Source of the DNA: Tillandsia leiboldiana
Lineage: Eukaryota; Streptophyta; Magnoliopsida; Poales; Bromeliaceae
NCBI GenBank assembly: GCA_029204045.2
Contig: CM055061.1
Span: 44,106,977-44,170,976 of the forward strand
DNA: 64,000 nt
Reading direction: 5' to 3'
Position numbers and translations under genes: made by a program
Notes under the pieces: model-generated
What the model saw: the letters and a program-made list of their open reading frames with translations, nothing else
What the model was told of the DNA's origin: nothing
Database searches by the model: none
Shown: piece by piece, positions 22,902 to 34,525 of the stretch
Position numbering within the stretch: the stretch's first letter is position 1
How the letters are laid out: every line of letters begins with the position of its first letter

Positions 22902-23211
22902 TAAATTGTTACGGCTTTTTGTGTTGGCATATTTCGTGAGTTGAGTCGGAGTCTTAAAGGGATCAAATTGTCAATCAGCTTTCAAAGACTTGGAGAAGAT
23001 TCAACAAGAGCTCAAGATAACTCTCAGGTATGATTAATTTAATCATGGTGATTTAAGTACATTTATAATCATTGGAATCGGGAAATTATTGAAACCCGGT
23101 TTAGACTTGGTTTTAGGAACTTGGTTTTAACTTACAACTTATTTTAAGTTTGGATTCCGGTACTAGGTCTGTTTTGGATAAAGCTTATCTTGGAAAAATC
23201 AGTTTTTACAT

Positions 23212-23431
23212 TGAGTACCGGAACCACACTTTGAGTTCCTCAAACCCGACACAGAATTTTCTGTAATTTGCATTGCGTACCGGAACACATACTTGGGTAC
23301 CGGAACACAATAGAAAAATCTGTGTTTTGCACCATTGAGAACTGGAACACGTTATTTGGTACCGGTACACAATGCCATCTCGGGATAAGATTACTAAACC
23401 GACTTTTATCTTTTTCCAATGGTTATAAATA
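23212..23431 (+). promoter_or_regulatory. Palindrome cluster and TATA box of the E 5' LTR
   Basis: Repeated ACCGGA/ACCGGT motifs (GAGTACCGGAAC, GCGTACCGGAAC, GGTACCGGTACA) stand where the D LTR has GATCCGGATC. TATAAATA is at 23424-23431. The 3' LTR has the same set before its TATA box at 41835-41842. Confidence 0.6.
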
Positions 23432-23667
23432 GATACTTAGGGTTTCTCGATACTTACCGATCAATTTAGAAAACACTCGAGAGCAACCCTAGAGGCTAGG
23501 TTTTTATTGTTCTTCTCTTTAGCCTCTTTTAGGTTAACTTGACGGTTCTTCCAAGATCTATCTTTTGTCGAATTGATCTAGTCTTTGCTTAGAGATTCCT
23601 TCTACGGTTCCTCAATGATAATTTAAGCAAAGGATCACCATCAAAGCGAATATTCTGTATCGGCTGA

Positions 23668-23785
23668 GTTTGCGTCGTGGATTCGACGTAGCATCGTGGA
23701 TTCGGTGTGTTGAAGGCGTTTCGTGAATTTGAAACGTGTGCTCGTGGATTCGAGTGGCGTTCGTGGATTCGAACGTGTGCAGTGG
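23668..23785 (+). repeat. Five-hairpin array in the E 5' LTR
   Basis: Five hexaloops (TGGATT four times, TGAATT once) with arms CGTCG/CGACG, CATCG/CGGTG, CGTTTCG/TGAAACG, CTCG/CGAG and CGTTCG/CGAACG. All non-Watson-Crick pairs in these arms are G-T in the sense strand. Confidence 0.78.
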
Positions 23786-24264
23786 ACGTACAATCGGTGG
23801 AGCGCAAGGTCCGAAGAGCTTGAATGAGGGGTTGAGTCCGTGGAGTCGGTAATCACCTTGTTATTCTTCCTTTTCTTATTGGATTGTTATTGCGTGTTGG
23901 TCCCATGGTTTTTCTCCCGGATTGGAGTTTCAACGTAAATCTCGGTGTGCTATTTTTATTTTCCGCATTGGTTTTTATTTTGCACTGAGATTTGTTTTTA
24001 AATATTACACCTATTCACCCCCCCCTCTAGCTGTTTGATAGTGTTAAGGAATTTATTTTGGCGTATTTCGTGAAAGTGTTAAGTCTTGAAGATTGAAGAT
24101 TAAGAAGTTTGGATTATATACCTCAATCTCAAGGAAGAAGAATTCAAAAGTATCAGGTATGTTTAACTAATTAATTTTGATGATCCGAATACTTCTGATA
24201 GTGTAGAAACACTTGGATGAATTTTTAATTGTATAAAAATCAAAAACTGGACATGGGACATGTT

Positions 24265-24500
24265 CAGGATCCGGATCAGGCACTGCAGTCCGGACCCCGA
24301 ACGTTGTTTGTTCATGCGCAAATCCAGTCCGGATCGTAGCCAATTCTGATCCGGACCCCGAACATGGGTTTTTGCTGAAATGTATGAACAGTCCGGATCG
24401 GGTACTTCAGTCTGGACCCCGAACGTATGTTTTTCTGGAAATTGTCTGTTTAGCCACGACAGTCTGGACCGCCGATTTTCAATCCGGACCATCGTCCTGA
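24265..24500 (+). promoter_or_regulatory. TCCGGA palindrome cluster of the solo LTR
   Basis: AGTCCGGACCCCGAAC and close variants repeat about eight times, some with GG changed to TG. The region stands where D has GATCCGGATC, and the arrangement relative to the transcribed hairpins is the same. The usual TATA box is altered here (CTATATTTAGACC near 24555). Confidence 0.5.
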
Positions 24501-24822
24501 AAAATTCCAGATTAGGTCAGTTTTTTATTCTTATCTTCTTCCAATGGTTTCTAACCTATATTTAGACCCTACGATTCATTTTTAGGGTAATCCAAAATAC
24601 GGTCAAAAAGAGAAAAATCCACATATAGAGAAGAAAGGAAATAACGAGATTAAATCTATGTTTCTTCATCTATATTGATTAATTTGATCCTAGGTTTTCA
24701 TACTCAGATTTTGAGTAGAATCAAATTAATGAATACTTAGATGGTATTTCCGATCTATCTTTGATCTAAGTATTCGGCGGATCATCACCACCCAAAAACA
24801 ACGATTTTTCCAAAATCGGCGC

Positions 24823-25018
24823 GTGGACTCGCGTGGCCTTGTGGATTCAAGGTGCTACCGCTCTCGTGGATTCGGAGCGAGGTACGTTCGTGGATTCGAG
24901 ACGTGCTACTGGGTAAAGACCGTGGATTCGGTTGGACGTCGTGGATTCGACGTTGGACGCCGTGGATTCGCCGTTGGACGCTAATCGTGGATTCGAGGAG
25001 CGTTGCGGAGCGAGCGGA
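24823..25018 (+). repeat. Eight-hairpin TGGATT array in the solo LTR
   Basis: Eight loops in the same order as the D LTR. Several stems have changed on both sides. For example the last hairpin has CGCT/AGCG outer arms where D has CGC/GCG, and the fourth has ACGT/ACGT where D has GCAC/GTGC. One mismatch (C-C) occurs in the seventh. Confidence 0.78.
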
Positions 25019-25353
25019 GAAGATCTACTAGGAGCGTATGGAGAAAGGTCAAGTCGTCTGTGAGTACGGTATATCACCTTTGTACGTGTTATAATTCTAG
25101 TGGATTTTGCCGTGTTATCGGTATCGTGGTTTTTTACTCCGGTTTTAGAGTTTTCCACGTAAAAATCTTGCGTATTATATTTTCATTTCCGCATTGGGTT
25201 TTATTGCGCAATGATTTTTGAGTGTTTATTGTTTACACCTATTCACCCCCCCTCTAGGTGGTTTTTCCCCTATTTAGATCCATATTTTAACATAACCCAA
25301 CAGATAGTACCTATTTAGATCCTTGTGGATCCTTATATATAAAAACCTACAAG

Positions 25354-25364
25354 TGGTATCAGAG
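25354..25364 (+). promoter_or_regulatory. Primer-binding site of element E
   Basis: TGGTATCAGAG two bases after the LTR end CCTACA, complementary to initiator-Met tRNA. Confidence 0.9.
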
Positions 25365-28300
25365 AGGGTTTTAGGTTTATCTATCATGTCGGGTGAAAGT
25401 GGTAATATTTATAGACCTCCTCTTTTTGATGGGACTAATTATGCGTATTGGAAAGTGCGGATGACAGCCTTTCTTATCGCAATTGATGAGCGGGTATGGC
25501 AAACCGTTGAATACGGTTGGGTACATCCAACTGAGGAAGTAGGAAATTCTACTACCCCAAAACCTCGCTCTAGATGGTCCAAAGAGGAATTCGAAAGTTC
25601 TTCTTACAATGGGAAAGGTATGAACGCTTTATTTAATTCTCTTTCCTCGACTGAGTTCACATGAATTTCCGCGTGTGAAACCGCGAAGGAAATTTGGGAT
25701 ATTCTCAAAATTACACATGAGGGTACTAATATAGTAAAAATTCAAAAGCTCCAGATGCTTACAAGTCAATTTGACTCTATTCATATGGATGAGCATGAAT
25801 TATTTACTGATTATTACACAAGACTTCAAGATATAATCAACACTTGTGCTAATTTAGGAGAAAAGATCCCGGAGTCGAAAGTTGTAAGAAAGATACTTCG
25901 GACTCTTCCGGAACAGTTTAGGGCAAAGGTTACCGCAATTGAAACCGTTAGTCATCCGGATGAGATAAGAGTAGAGGAATTAGTAGGTGCTTTACAAACT
26001 TATGAGATGACTTTTCCTACTAATCAAGTTTCTTCTAAGTCTTCTTCTAAGCTTACAGGTGTTGCATTCAAATCTACAAAGGAAGAAGATGGCGAATCAA
26101 GTTCCGACGATGAAATCACTTTTGCCGATTTTGAAGAACAATTGGCGCGGATCATAAAGAAATTTCGTCGGAAGTTTTGGAAGAATCGAACCGATGGATC
26201 TTCATCCTCGAAACCATCTAACGGATCATCGGGTTCTAAATCCTCTAACCTCAAAAGCTCTGCAAAACCTTCTAAGGAAAAAGATGAATTCGAAGGGGAA
26301 ATCCAATGTTATAGATGCAAAGGCTACGGCCATATTTCAACGGATTGTCCTTCTCTGAAATCATATAAAAAGAAGGCTTTGCAAGCGAAAACTTGGGACG
26401 ATTCTACTTCTAATGAATCGACCTCAAGTAAAGAGGAAAAAGTCGTTGCCTTTCATGCCTCTCAAATTCCCTCTTCTAATGTTTGCTTATCATCTTTAAT
26501 CACTGACTCTATTCGTTTGATTTTGCATGAAACATCAACATCCGGAGGAGAGTCATCAAGTGAGGGGGAGTCGGACGAAGAATAACTCGTTGAGGCATAT
26601 CAACAACTTCTTGCGGAATCTAAGAAGATGGCCAAGCATATCAAGAAGTTGAGGAAGCAACGACTTGAGACTCAAGACGAGAATCATGCTTTAAAGATAA
26701 AACTTCATGATCTCGAGGAGGAACGAGAACGTTTATTGGATAACAATAAAATTCAACAAGAAAAACGAAACCAATCGGAGACAAACGCTAAATCATATAT
26801 GGACAAGATTGGTTTTCTAGAAAAACAGTTTGAGGAAATTCATGTCACCAACCAAGCTTTGACCAAGCAAGTTCATCAACTTAAATCCGACATACAAAGG
26901 CTTTCAACCGGTTCGAAGAAACTTGATTGTATGTCCGGATTAGGTCGAACAAGCAAGGTTGGTTTGGGATTCAAAAAGAACCAAACTGTGAAGGCTTCAA
27001 GTTCCAAAATTAAATTGAGAGGAAGAACTTGTCACCAATGTGGACTTGAAGGACACTTGATGAAGACGTGCCCAAAAAGGAGAAAGAAGAATTCTTCGGC
27101 AACTTCAACTACGGAGCGGACTCAACGGAATCAAAAGCAACATCAATTCAATAGAGTTCACTCAATCAACCAAAGGTCCGAGCCACAACATCAATCATAC
27201 ATGTGAGGTCCTGGAATCCCAAGCATAGGGTTGCTGGTTGTTGGGCAGCTTTCGGTCGCCGTTGGGGGTGTTGGTGCGCGTGTTGGGGGCCCAGAAATGG
27301 ATTTGTGATGCAATTTGGGATTTGCTTGCATCACTTGAGGCCTGCGTGGGTTGCGCGCAATTTGGACACAAGTGGTGGACTTCGGGCTTAAATTGAGACC
27401 CCGTGGGAAGTTGGAGGACCCGTCGGGTGTTTAGAAGTGATTTCGCGCGATTCAGATGTCAAAATTAGACTCCGGGTGAAGTCCGGATAAAAGTTTACCT
27501 CTCCGGTCGCCTTCGGGAATTTTTAGAGTTGGAATTTGGCAAATCGGACCTTAAAAATGGACCCGGCGTGAAAATCGGATCGAGTGGGCATTCGGTAAAT
27601 TTTCGGGTGAGAATTTGGAGAAATGGACATCGTTTTTGGATTCAGCGCGCGAAATCGCTAAGAATGGACTATTTACTTGTTTGTTTTGGAGCCCGGTAGG
27701 CGTGCGCGTTTTTTGAGACAACGCGGCACGCAAACCGAGGCGGCGTGGCACGGATCTTGAAGCGGCGCGGGTCCCGAGGTGCGGCACAGGGCTCGAGGCA
27801 CGCAGCAGGCGCGTCAGGTGCGCAGGGACGCGCACCTCCTGCGCGGCCACGTGGGGGCGGCCACGTGGCGGACCCCTGTTGGCGCCCGCGCGGGCGCTGG
27901 GGCGCACGCCCGTGTCACGGTCGCGTGTCCCGCGCCTGTGGGCCGCGCGGTGTCACGCGCCCGTGTGGCGTGTGGACTGCGCGGCCGCATGGCGCGCAGA
28001 GGCGCGGCCATGTGGCCCGCCTTGGCCTTGCCTGGACCTGGTGCACCCGAGTGGGTGCGGTGGACCGGCGGGTGCACCGTGCACCGCGGGCCGTGGACCA
28101 CCTTCTCCCCTCTCCCTCTTTTTCCTCTTCTTCTTCCTCCCCGCAAGCCACCTTCTTCCCTTTCTTTCTTTCTTCTGCACCCGAGAGCGAGAGGGAGTGA
28201 GGGAGGAGGTTGTGGGAGTTGGCGTTTCGCGTCGCGGGCCTCGTGGAGCGCGCGAGGCTTCCGATGGGGGCGTTGCGGCGACGGCGGCGCAGTCGGGTAG

Positions 28301-28385
28301 GTCCCGTGTGTTGGTTTTACTGTATTTTTGTATAGTTTTTGGGGCGATCTTTTGGACTGTAATTAACCCTCTTGCTCTTTTCTGT

Positions 28386-28800
28386 GTTGGGCACCGTGCA
28401 CCGTTTTGCGTGCGGACTCCGGCACCGTGCACCGTTTTGCGTGCGGACTCCGTTTTGCGTGCGGACTCCGGCACCGTGCACCGTTTTGCGTGCGGACTCC
28501 GGCACCGTGCACCGTTTTGCGTGCGGACTCCGTTTTGCGTGCGGATCCTGGCACCGTGCACCGTTTTGCGTGCGGACTCCGGCACCGTGCACCGTTTTGC
28601 GTGCGGACTCCGTTTTGCGTGCGGATTCCGGCACCGTGCACCGTTTTGCATGCGGACTCCGGCACCGTGCACCGTTTCACGTGCAGACTCCGTTTTTGGT
28701 GCGGACTCCGGCAGCGTGCTCCGTTTTGCATGCGGACTCCGGCGGCGTGCTCCGTTTTGCGTGCGGACTCCGACGGCGTGTCCCGTTTTGCGTGCGGATC
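28386..28800 (+). repeat. 31/18-bp tandem repeats in the K 5' LTR
   Basis: An 18-bp core (GTTTTGCGTGCGGACTCC) alternates with a 13-bp insert (GGCACCGTGCACC). The order long-long-short repeats with a higher period near 80 bp. The 3' LTR copy is at 35728-36066 and is shorter. Confidence 0.88.
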
Positions 28801-29235
28801 GCGTGGAGGCCAATTGCAAGTGTCTACGAGCAATTGGTGGCAAATCGAGGTGGGTGGCCTTATCTCCAAGTTTTATGGACTGTACAGTATTTCTACTGAT
28901 GTAGGACTATGCATGATAGTTTATTTCATTGTGTAGTATGCTAGATTGCAGGAATTGTTATTCCTTTTATTATCTGTTGATATAGTTATCTTGGAACTTG
29001 ACCTAGCACCCCCATCATATGTTGTATGTGTAACCAGACTAGTAGAAAACCCTCAATTGGGCTAGGGTTATTTATGCTTAGACATCCACACTGTTCCTTC
29101 ATCCCTGGACATAGTGTTTTCTCGCCCGGGTAGTGGGCCGAGAGGTCGGGACTTGCTTTTAGTGTGGGATGCTTTTACACTCTTGCCTGGGAGCAGAGTG
29201 GAGTCTGGTAGTTGTTCTGGGATGCTTATCTGTGC

Positions 29236-29386
29236 CGGGAACCGTTTGGGTAAACGGTAGTCCCGGGAGGTCTTGTTTCCCTGTTGTGCCGTCGTGGAGG
29301 GAGCCGTTGCGCAGACGGCAGTCCAGGGCCGTCGAGTATCTTCCGGTCAGTGTTGTTGGGAACCGTTGGGGTTAACGGTGATCCCA
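29236..29386 (+). repeat. Three hairpins in the K LTR
   Basis: Arms are CCGTTT/AAACGG (within GGGA/TCCC), GCCGT/ACGGC and ACCGTT/AACGGT (within GGGA/TCCC). Element B has related hairpins at 8413-8443 (GCCGT/ACGGC) and 8963-8992 (ACCGTC/GACGGT), in which the variable pair changes on both sides. Confidence 0.7.
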
Positions 29387-30623
29387 GGTCGTTGAGTGTT
29401 GTCCGACCAGTATTGTTGGCCTGAGTTGTGGGTCGTTCCTGGCTGTGGAGTACCTCCAGCCAGTGTGCTTTGTGCTGCGAGTTGTTGGAGAGGCTAGTGT
29501 CTCGTGTTTTGTGCGAGTTGATCAGCTGAGTCGTAGAGTGTGCTCCGACTATTGTGCGAGATATTTGGGGATCTTGAGTCCTACCGTTCTGAGAGTGAGC
29601 GTGGTTTTTGACTATAGCCTGCTTATGCCAATTAGTGATACTCTATGCCGCGTCGTTTTCCTCAGTTGGAGTCGCGTCCCTGGGATGCCGCTGTGGATAC
29701 GATGGGCCTGTTGAGGCAGTTTTACGCGAGGGGTGAGTTAGTCGGGCAGGACGCCCCACGTAAATCCCGTCCTCATGGGGATGTGTGGTAGTGGGCAGGC
29801 GCGTTCCTAGTCGACAGGCGCAGGCTTGACTGGACCCTATGAGGCAGTCAGTTCGATTGGGTCGATTGAGCACCTTGGGTGCGAGTGGTCTCATTTACTT
29901 TCATCTGTTCCACTTTTGAGTGTCTAGATAGAGGCATGGCAGCTGTAGAGTAGATTCCAGCTTTTCTTTCAGATTTCTTTGCCTGTTTTCTTTTGCCTCT
30001 AGTAGACTTGGTGGGCAGACCGTTGGGCTTGTTGACGGTACCCACTAAGAACTACTGTGGGAAGTAGTTCTCACACCCGTCGTGGTGTCTTTTTCCCAGG
30101 GACTTCTTCTTCTGTTCCTGTGCTCCTGTTGCTGATCCTTCGGACCGAGGCGAGGGAGTCGCGAGCTTGTTCCCTACCCGTCGTTGGAGTGTAGCGGTAC
30201 CCCCCCTTCAGAGGAGAGCTTCGGTTGATAGTTTACTTCTTCTTCCTCTGTTGAGAGACCTTTGTAGAGAGGTATAGAGTTGTACTTTATTTTTCAGTTT
30301 GAGAGACTGATGTAGTGAGGATATTTTCTTGTATCGAGGGCTTGTACACTGATGTACTTTTTGGAGATATCTCCCTTTTGAGTTCTGTATCAGAGGATTT
30401 TGTATATGATAGTATTTGGGGAGATGGATATTGTATTATTTTCAGTAGTACAGTGTTTGGACTTCAGTTTTTAGTAGTCTACTTTCAGCTCTGATATCTG
30501 TATACTGTAGTTGTTTCTTTTTGCAGGTTAGACGCTTCGTCTGTACGGCAGTTTCCGTACAGATGACGGATCTGTTAGTGAGCCCGGGTCGCAGTTTCGA
30601 CCCCGGGGCGTGACAGATTAGAG

Positions 30624-30633
30624 TGGTATCAGA
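30624..30633 (+). promoter_or_regulatory. Primer-binding site of element K
   Basis: TGGTATCAGA, eight bases after the LTR end; the next bases TC differ from the usual GC, so the match to initiator-Met tRNA is ten bases. Confidence 0.85.
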
Positions 30634-30949
30634 TCCTAGGTTGTAGGTCGTGGTTGACTTAGAAACCCTAGTCTTGTGGTTGGATATTAGGATGACTACG
30701 TGAGAGTCGTGACTTTTAGCGAGAGTCCTGATTGAGTTTTTGCCTCTCCCAAGAGACGGGATGAGAGTTTGGCATGTTTATTCTCCTAATCGATTATGTT
30801 GGTTGCAGACAACATAATGCTATGGAATGGATGACATGTCTTAGACTTTCGCTGGATTGGGTCGTATGGTTGTTGTGTCCTGACGTTTGTAGTTGAGCAG
30901 TGGGTTGCGATACCCCTGAGACGTCGTGTTGTGAAAAGGACACACCCCT

Positions 30950-32225
30950 CCCTGGCTGAGTTACCAGGAGGGCATTTTCCCTGGCTGAGTTACCAGGAGG
31001 GCATTTTCCCTGGCTGAGTTACCAGCAGAGCGTTTTCCCTGGCTGAGTTACCAGGAGAGCATTTTCCCTGGCTGAGTTACCAGGAGGGCATTTTCCCTGG
31101 CTGAGTTACCAGGAGGGCATTTTCCCTGGCTGAGTCACCAGGAGGGCATTTTCCCTGGCTGAGTTACCAGGAGAGCGTTTTCCCTGGCTGAGTTACCAGG
31201 AGAGCATTTTCCCTGGCTGAGTTACCAGGAGAGCGTTTTCCCTGGCTGAGTTACCAGGAGAGCGTTTTCCCTGGCTGAGTTACCAGGAGAGCGTTTTCCC
31301 TGGCTGAGTTACCAGGAGGGCATTTTCCCTGGCTGAGTTACCAGGAGGGCGTTTTCCCTGGCTGAGTTACCAGGAGGGCGTTTTCCCTGGCTGAGTCACC
31401 AGGAGGGCATTTTCCCTGGCTGAGTCACCAGGAGGGCGTTTTCCCTGGCTGAGTTACCAGGAGGGCGTTTTCCCTGGCTGAGTTACCAGGAGAGCGTTTT
31501 CCCTGGCTGAGTTACCAGGAGGGCATTTTCCCTGGCTGAGTCACCAGGAGGGCATTTTCCCTGGCTGAGTTACCAGGAGAGCGTTTTCCCTGGCTGAGTT
31601 ACCAGGAGAGCATTTTCCCTGGCTGAGTTACCAGGAGGGCATTTTCCCTGGCAGAGTTACCAGGATGGCATTTTCCCTGGCTGAGTCACCAGGAGGGCAT
31701 TTTCCCTGGCTGAGTTACCAGGAGAGCGTTTTCCCTGGCTGAGTTACCAGGAGAGCATTTTCCCTGGCTGAGTTACCAGGAGAGCGTTTTCCCTGGCTGA
31801 GTTACCAGGAGAGCGTTTTCCCTGGCTGAGTTACCAGGAGAGCATTTTCCCTGGCTGAGTCACCAGGAGAGCATTTTCCCTGGCTGAGTCACCAGGAGGG
31901 CGTTTTCCCTGGCTGAGTTACCAGGAGAGCGTTTTCCCTGGCTGAGTCACCAGGAGGGCATTTTCCCTGGCTGAGTTACCAGGAGAGCGTTTTCCCTGGC
32001 TGAGTTACCAGGAGAGCATTTTCCCTGGCTGAGTTACCAGGAGGGCATTTTCCCTGGCTGAGTTACCAGTAGGGCATTTTCCCTGGCTGAGTCACCAGGA
32101 GGGCATTTTCCCTGGCTGAGTTACCAGGAGAGCGTTTTCCCTGGCTGAGTTACCAGGAGAGCATTTTCCCTGGCTGAGTTACCAGGAGAGCGTTTTCCCT
32201 GGCTGAGTTACCAGGAGAGCATTTT
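30950..32225 (+). repeat. 29-bp minisatellite, 44 units, element K
   Basis: Exactly 44 units of 29 bp without a single indel. The consensus contains CCCTGGCTGAGTTACCAGG, an inverted repeat CCTGG/CCAGG with an 8-base loop. Variation is confined mainly to three sites (TTA/TCA, AGA/AGG, GCA/GCG). Units 21-29 have the same variant order as units 35-43, showing a duplication of a 406-bp block. Confidence 0.95.
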
Positions 32226-32422
32226 CCCTGGCCGAGTTACCAGATGGATAATTATCACTGGCCGAGTTACCAGATGGATAATTATCACTGGCCGAGTTAC
32301 CAGATGGATAATTATCACTGGCCGAGTTACCAGATGGATAATTATCGCTGGCCGAGTTACCAGATGGATAATTATCCTGGCCGAATTACCAGGAGGATAC
32401 TTTCCACTGGCCGAGCTACCAG
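32226..32422 (+). repeat. 30-bp minisatellite, element K
   Basis: Five to six units contain GGCCGAGTTACCAGATGG and AATTATCA; the first four are exactly 30 bp. They share GAGTTACCAG with the 29-bp units and keep the CTGG/CCAG inverted repeat, so they are an offshoot of the same unit. Confidence 0.9.
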
Positions 32423-32848
32423 GGGCGATGCCGCCCAGTGAGTGGCGATGCCGCCCAGTGAGAGGCGATGCCGCCCAGTGAGGGGCGATGCCGCCCAGTG
32501 AGTGGCGATGCCGCCCAGTGAGAGGCGATGCCGCCCAGTGAGGGGCGATGCCGCCCAATGAGTGGCGATGCCGCCCAGTGAGAGGCGATGCCGCCCAGTG
32601 AGGGGCAATGCCGCCTAGTGAGTGGCGATGCCGCCCGGTGAGGGGCGATGCCGCCCGGTGAGGGGCGATGCCGCCCGGTGAGAGGCGATGCCGCCCAGTG
32701 AGGGGCGATGCCGCCTAGTGAGTGGCGATGCCGCCCAGTGAGGGGCGATGCCGCCCAGTGAGAGGCGATGCCGCCCAGTGAGGGGCGATGCCGCCCAGTG
32801 AGTGGCGATGCCGCCCAATGAGTGGCGATGCCGCCTAGTGAGTGGCGA
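32423..32848 (+). repeat. 20-bp minisatellite, 21 units, element K
   Basis: The consensus GGCGATGCCGCCCAGTGAGN holds a short inverted repeat (GGCG/CGCC). The last base cycles T, A, G for the first nine units, a 60-bp higher-order repeat. No indels are seen. A lone GGCCGAGTTACCAGG at 32881 marks a leftover of the neighbouring unit. Confidence 0.93.
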
Positions 32849-33460
32849 AGGTTTGGCCTGTTGAGGCGATTTTCACCTTCGGCCGAGTTACCAGGTGGTT
32901 ATTTTAGTGAGATTGAGATGATCTGACAGGACGCCAAGATTTGATGGCGTCGAGTTCGTCCTGTTGACTACCAGGAGCGTCTCCAGCCGTGAGTTGCTTG
33001 TTGACATAGTTTCCCGCTTTAAACGAGAGGGACCGAATCCCTGAACGGTAAAGGAGCGAAAACTTCGATAGACTGAGCCTAGAGTCTGTTCTTGTTTGAT
33101 TGGGGTTCTAGGCACCGGTCTATTGGGATTTTTGGATCTTTGCCGCGTCAGTCGGTTCTTCTCGCCTACGAGTGGGGTGTCGCTGTGAGTTGAGTCGTTG
33201 AGGGTTCACCGACATAGCTGTGAGAGTGCTAAGGCATTTGCATTGATGTATGGGCTAGAGATAGGACCTTTAGCTTGTGCTCGTGAGGTTCAGATACCTG
33301 ATCACGTGTTGCACATAGATGGGAGTTATTGGTCCTGCCCAGTGCAGTTGGGGGCCCTGGTTTTTGCCTGTTGATCTTTTGGCCCTTCCTCAGCTCCGGG
33401 TTTTCGAGGTAGTGTTGGGTATAGGACTGTGAAGATCTGAGGCCTTGATGCTTGAGTATA

Positions 33461-33810
33461 CCACACCGTTGATACACGGTGGTGATGCCACGCCGTTGGC
33501 GCACGGCAGTGATGCCACGCCGTTGATACACGGCAGTGATGCCGCACCGTTGATACACGGTGGTGATGCCACACCGTTGATACACGGTGGTGATGCCACG
33601 CCGTTGGTACACGGCAGTGATGCCACGCCGTTGATACACGGCAGTGATGCCACACCGTTGATACACGGTGGTGATGCCACACCGTTGATACACGGTGGTG
33701 ATGCCACGCCGTTGGCGCACGGCAGTGAGGCCACGCCGTTGTTATACGGCAGTAATGCCACGCCGTGGGTGCACGGCAGTGATGCCACGTTGTAGGTACA
33801 CAACGGTGAG
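33461..33810 (+). repeat. 27-bp hairpin minisatellite, 13 units, element K
   Basis: Thirteen units, each containing CAC, a 5-base arm, a 6-base loop (mostly TGATAC), the complementary arm, one unpaired base and GTG. Arms are GCCGT/ACGGC (seven units), ACCGT/ACGGT (five units) and GTTGT/ACAAC (last unit). Every unit pairs perfectly across the arms. Confidence 0.93.
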
Positions 33811-34299
33811 AGTCTTTTGGATGTTTCGGACTTTTGACCACGAGTTGGGCATCAGCTTTATGATCGCCTTGTGAGCCAGTTTTCAGTCCCGTTCACCGAC
33901 GGTTTGGTCCCCGTCAGGGTGTTCTTTATGAGTTGAGGGATCGACTTCGACCTGTGGGTCCGTTGGGGTTATGATAGCATGTTGAGCGACCAACTGTGGC
34001 ACGAGATTGTGTCTCTTGAGGATCCCTTTTGAGGGTAGCCTGCAGTTGAGTAGTCCACTCGGGTGGTTTTGGATCGGGAAGTGACCGAGTGAAGACCCCA
34101 ACTTATTGGATTTCCCTTCCTTATTGGACGAGTCTGCGGGTATGCTTCGGGTCGTCTTGTTGAGGGTGGCACCATGTTGTGGTTTGGTGCGTATTACACT
34201 TGTGGTTATCTCAGTTTTCCCTCAGCCTTTTTAGTGGAGCCCTTGGTTTTTCACGTCTCAGCTCAGTAGTGATGTGATTTTCCTCGCCCGTGATTTACT

Positions 34300-34460
34300 T
34301 GCCCCTTTGAGATCTGTGATTATTGGAGTACGAGGGACGCCCGTTGCAATTTCTGGCTCGAGAGATGAGAGAATTGCACATCGGGTCATGCCGTACTTGT
34401 TGTTGTTGTTGCGGAGTAATCACGAGGAGCGAGTGGGGGAGCTGGAGGCGTATTGTTAGA
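34300..34460 (+). pseudogene. Chromodomain remnant of element K
   Basis: EYEGRPLQFLAREMREL in one frame matches the pol end of element A. The next codons are TTG repeats in place of VKIQ, then RSNHEERVGELE resumes. The stretch before it (33811-34300) and the rest of the internal region (30634-30949, 32849-33460) hold nothing recognisable. Confidence 0.7.
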
Positions 34461-34525
34461 TACCTAGCCGTGGTATTCTTGACTCCTGATGGGCTTGATC
34501 TAGTTTCGAGGATGAAACTTTCTTT

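Larger units (their letters stand above)
24042..25302 (+). mobile_element. Solo Sirevirus-type LTR with target duplication GATAG
   Basis: A complete 1261-bp LTR (TGTTAAGG to CCCAACA) flanked by GATAG at 24037-24041 and 25303-25307, with no internal region. It is therefore the product of LTR-LTR recombination after insertion into E's 5' LTR. It is a relative of the D LTR and keeps the eight-hairpin order (24823-25018), but its palindromes are of the GTCCGGAC type. Confidence 0.92.
22907..25351 (+). repeat. 5' LTR of element E, interrupted by a solo LTR
   Basis: LTR sequence runs 22907-24041, is interrupted by a solo LTR and one GATAG copy (24042-25307), and finishes at 25351. A cluster of GTACCGGAAC-type motifs (23212-23372) precedes TATAAATA (23424-23431), and a five-hairpin TGGATT/TGAATT array lies at 23670-23780. 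Confidence 0.88.
27202..30615 (+). repeat. 5' LTR of element K
   Basis: It runs from TGTGAGGTCCTGG to GCGTGACA. The first 1100 bp are GC-rich and give long ORFs on both strands that also occur in the 3' LTR; I take these as composition effects. It contains the 31-bp tandem repeats (28386-28800) and three strong hairpins (29236-29386). No TATA box of the A type is visible. Confidence 0.92.

Noticed and set aside
27879..28904. 341-codon plus-strand ORF and 296-codon antisense ORF in the K 5' LTR
   Set aside because: Both lie in GC-rich DNA and 31-bp tandem repeats, occur on both strands and in several frames, and have no domain. Composition and repeats explain them.
30950..32225. CRISPR array
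   Set aside because: Regular 29-bp period looks similar, but there are no unique spacers; units are head-to-tail, and the setting is a plant retrotransposon.
32208..32818. ORFs of 65-116 codons across the 30-bp and 20-bp arrays
   Set aside because: They are translations of multiples-of-three or cycling repeat units, with no start context or conservation outside the array.
33326..33841. 170-codon minus-strand ORF over the 27-bp hairpin array
   Set aside because: A 27-bp period keeps every frame open; several frames on both strands are open equally.
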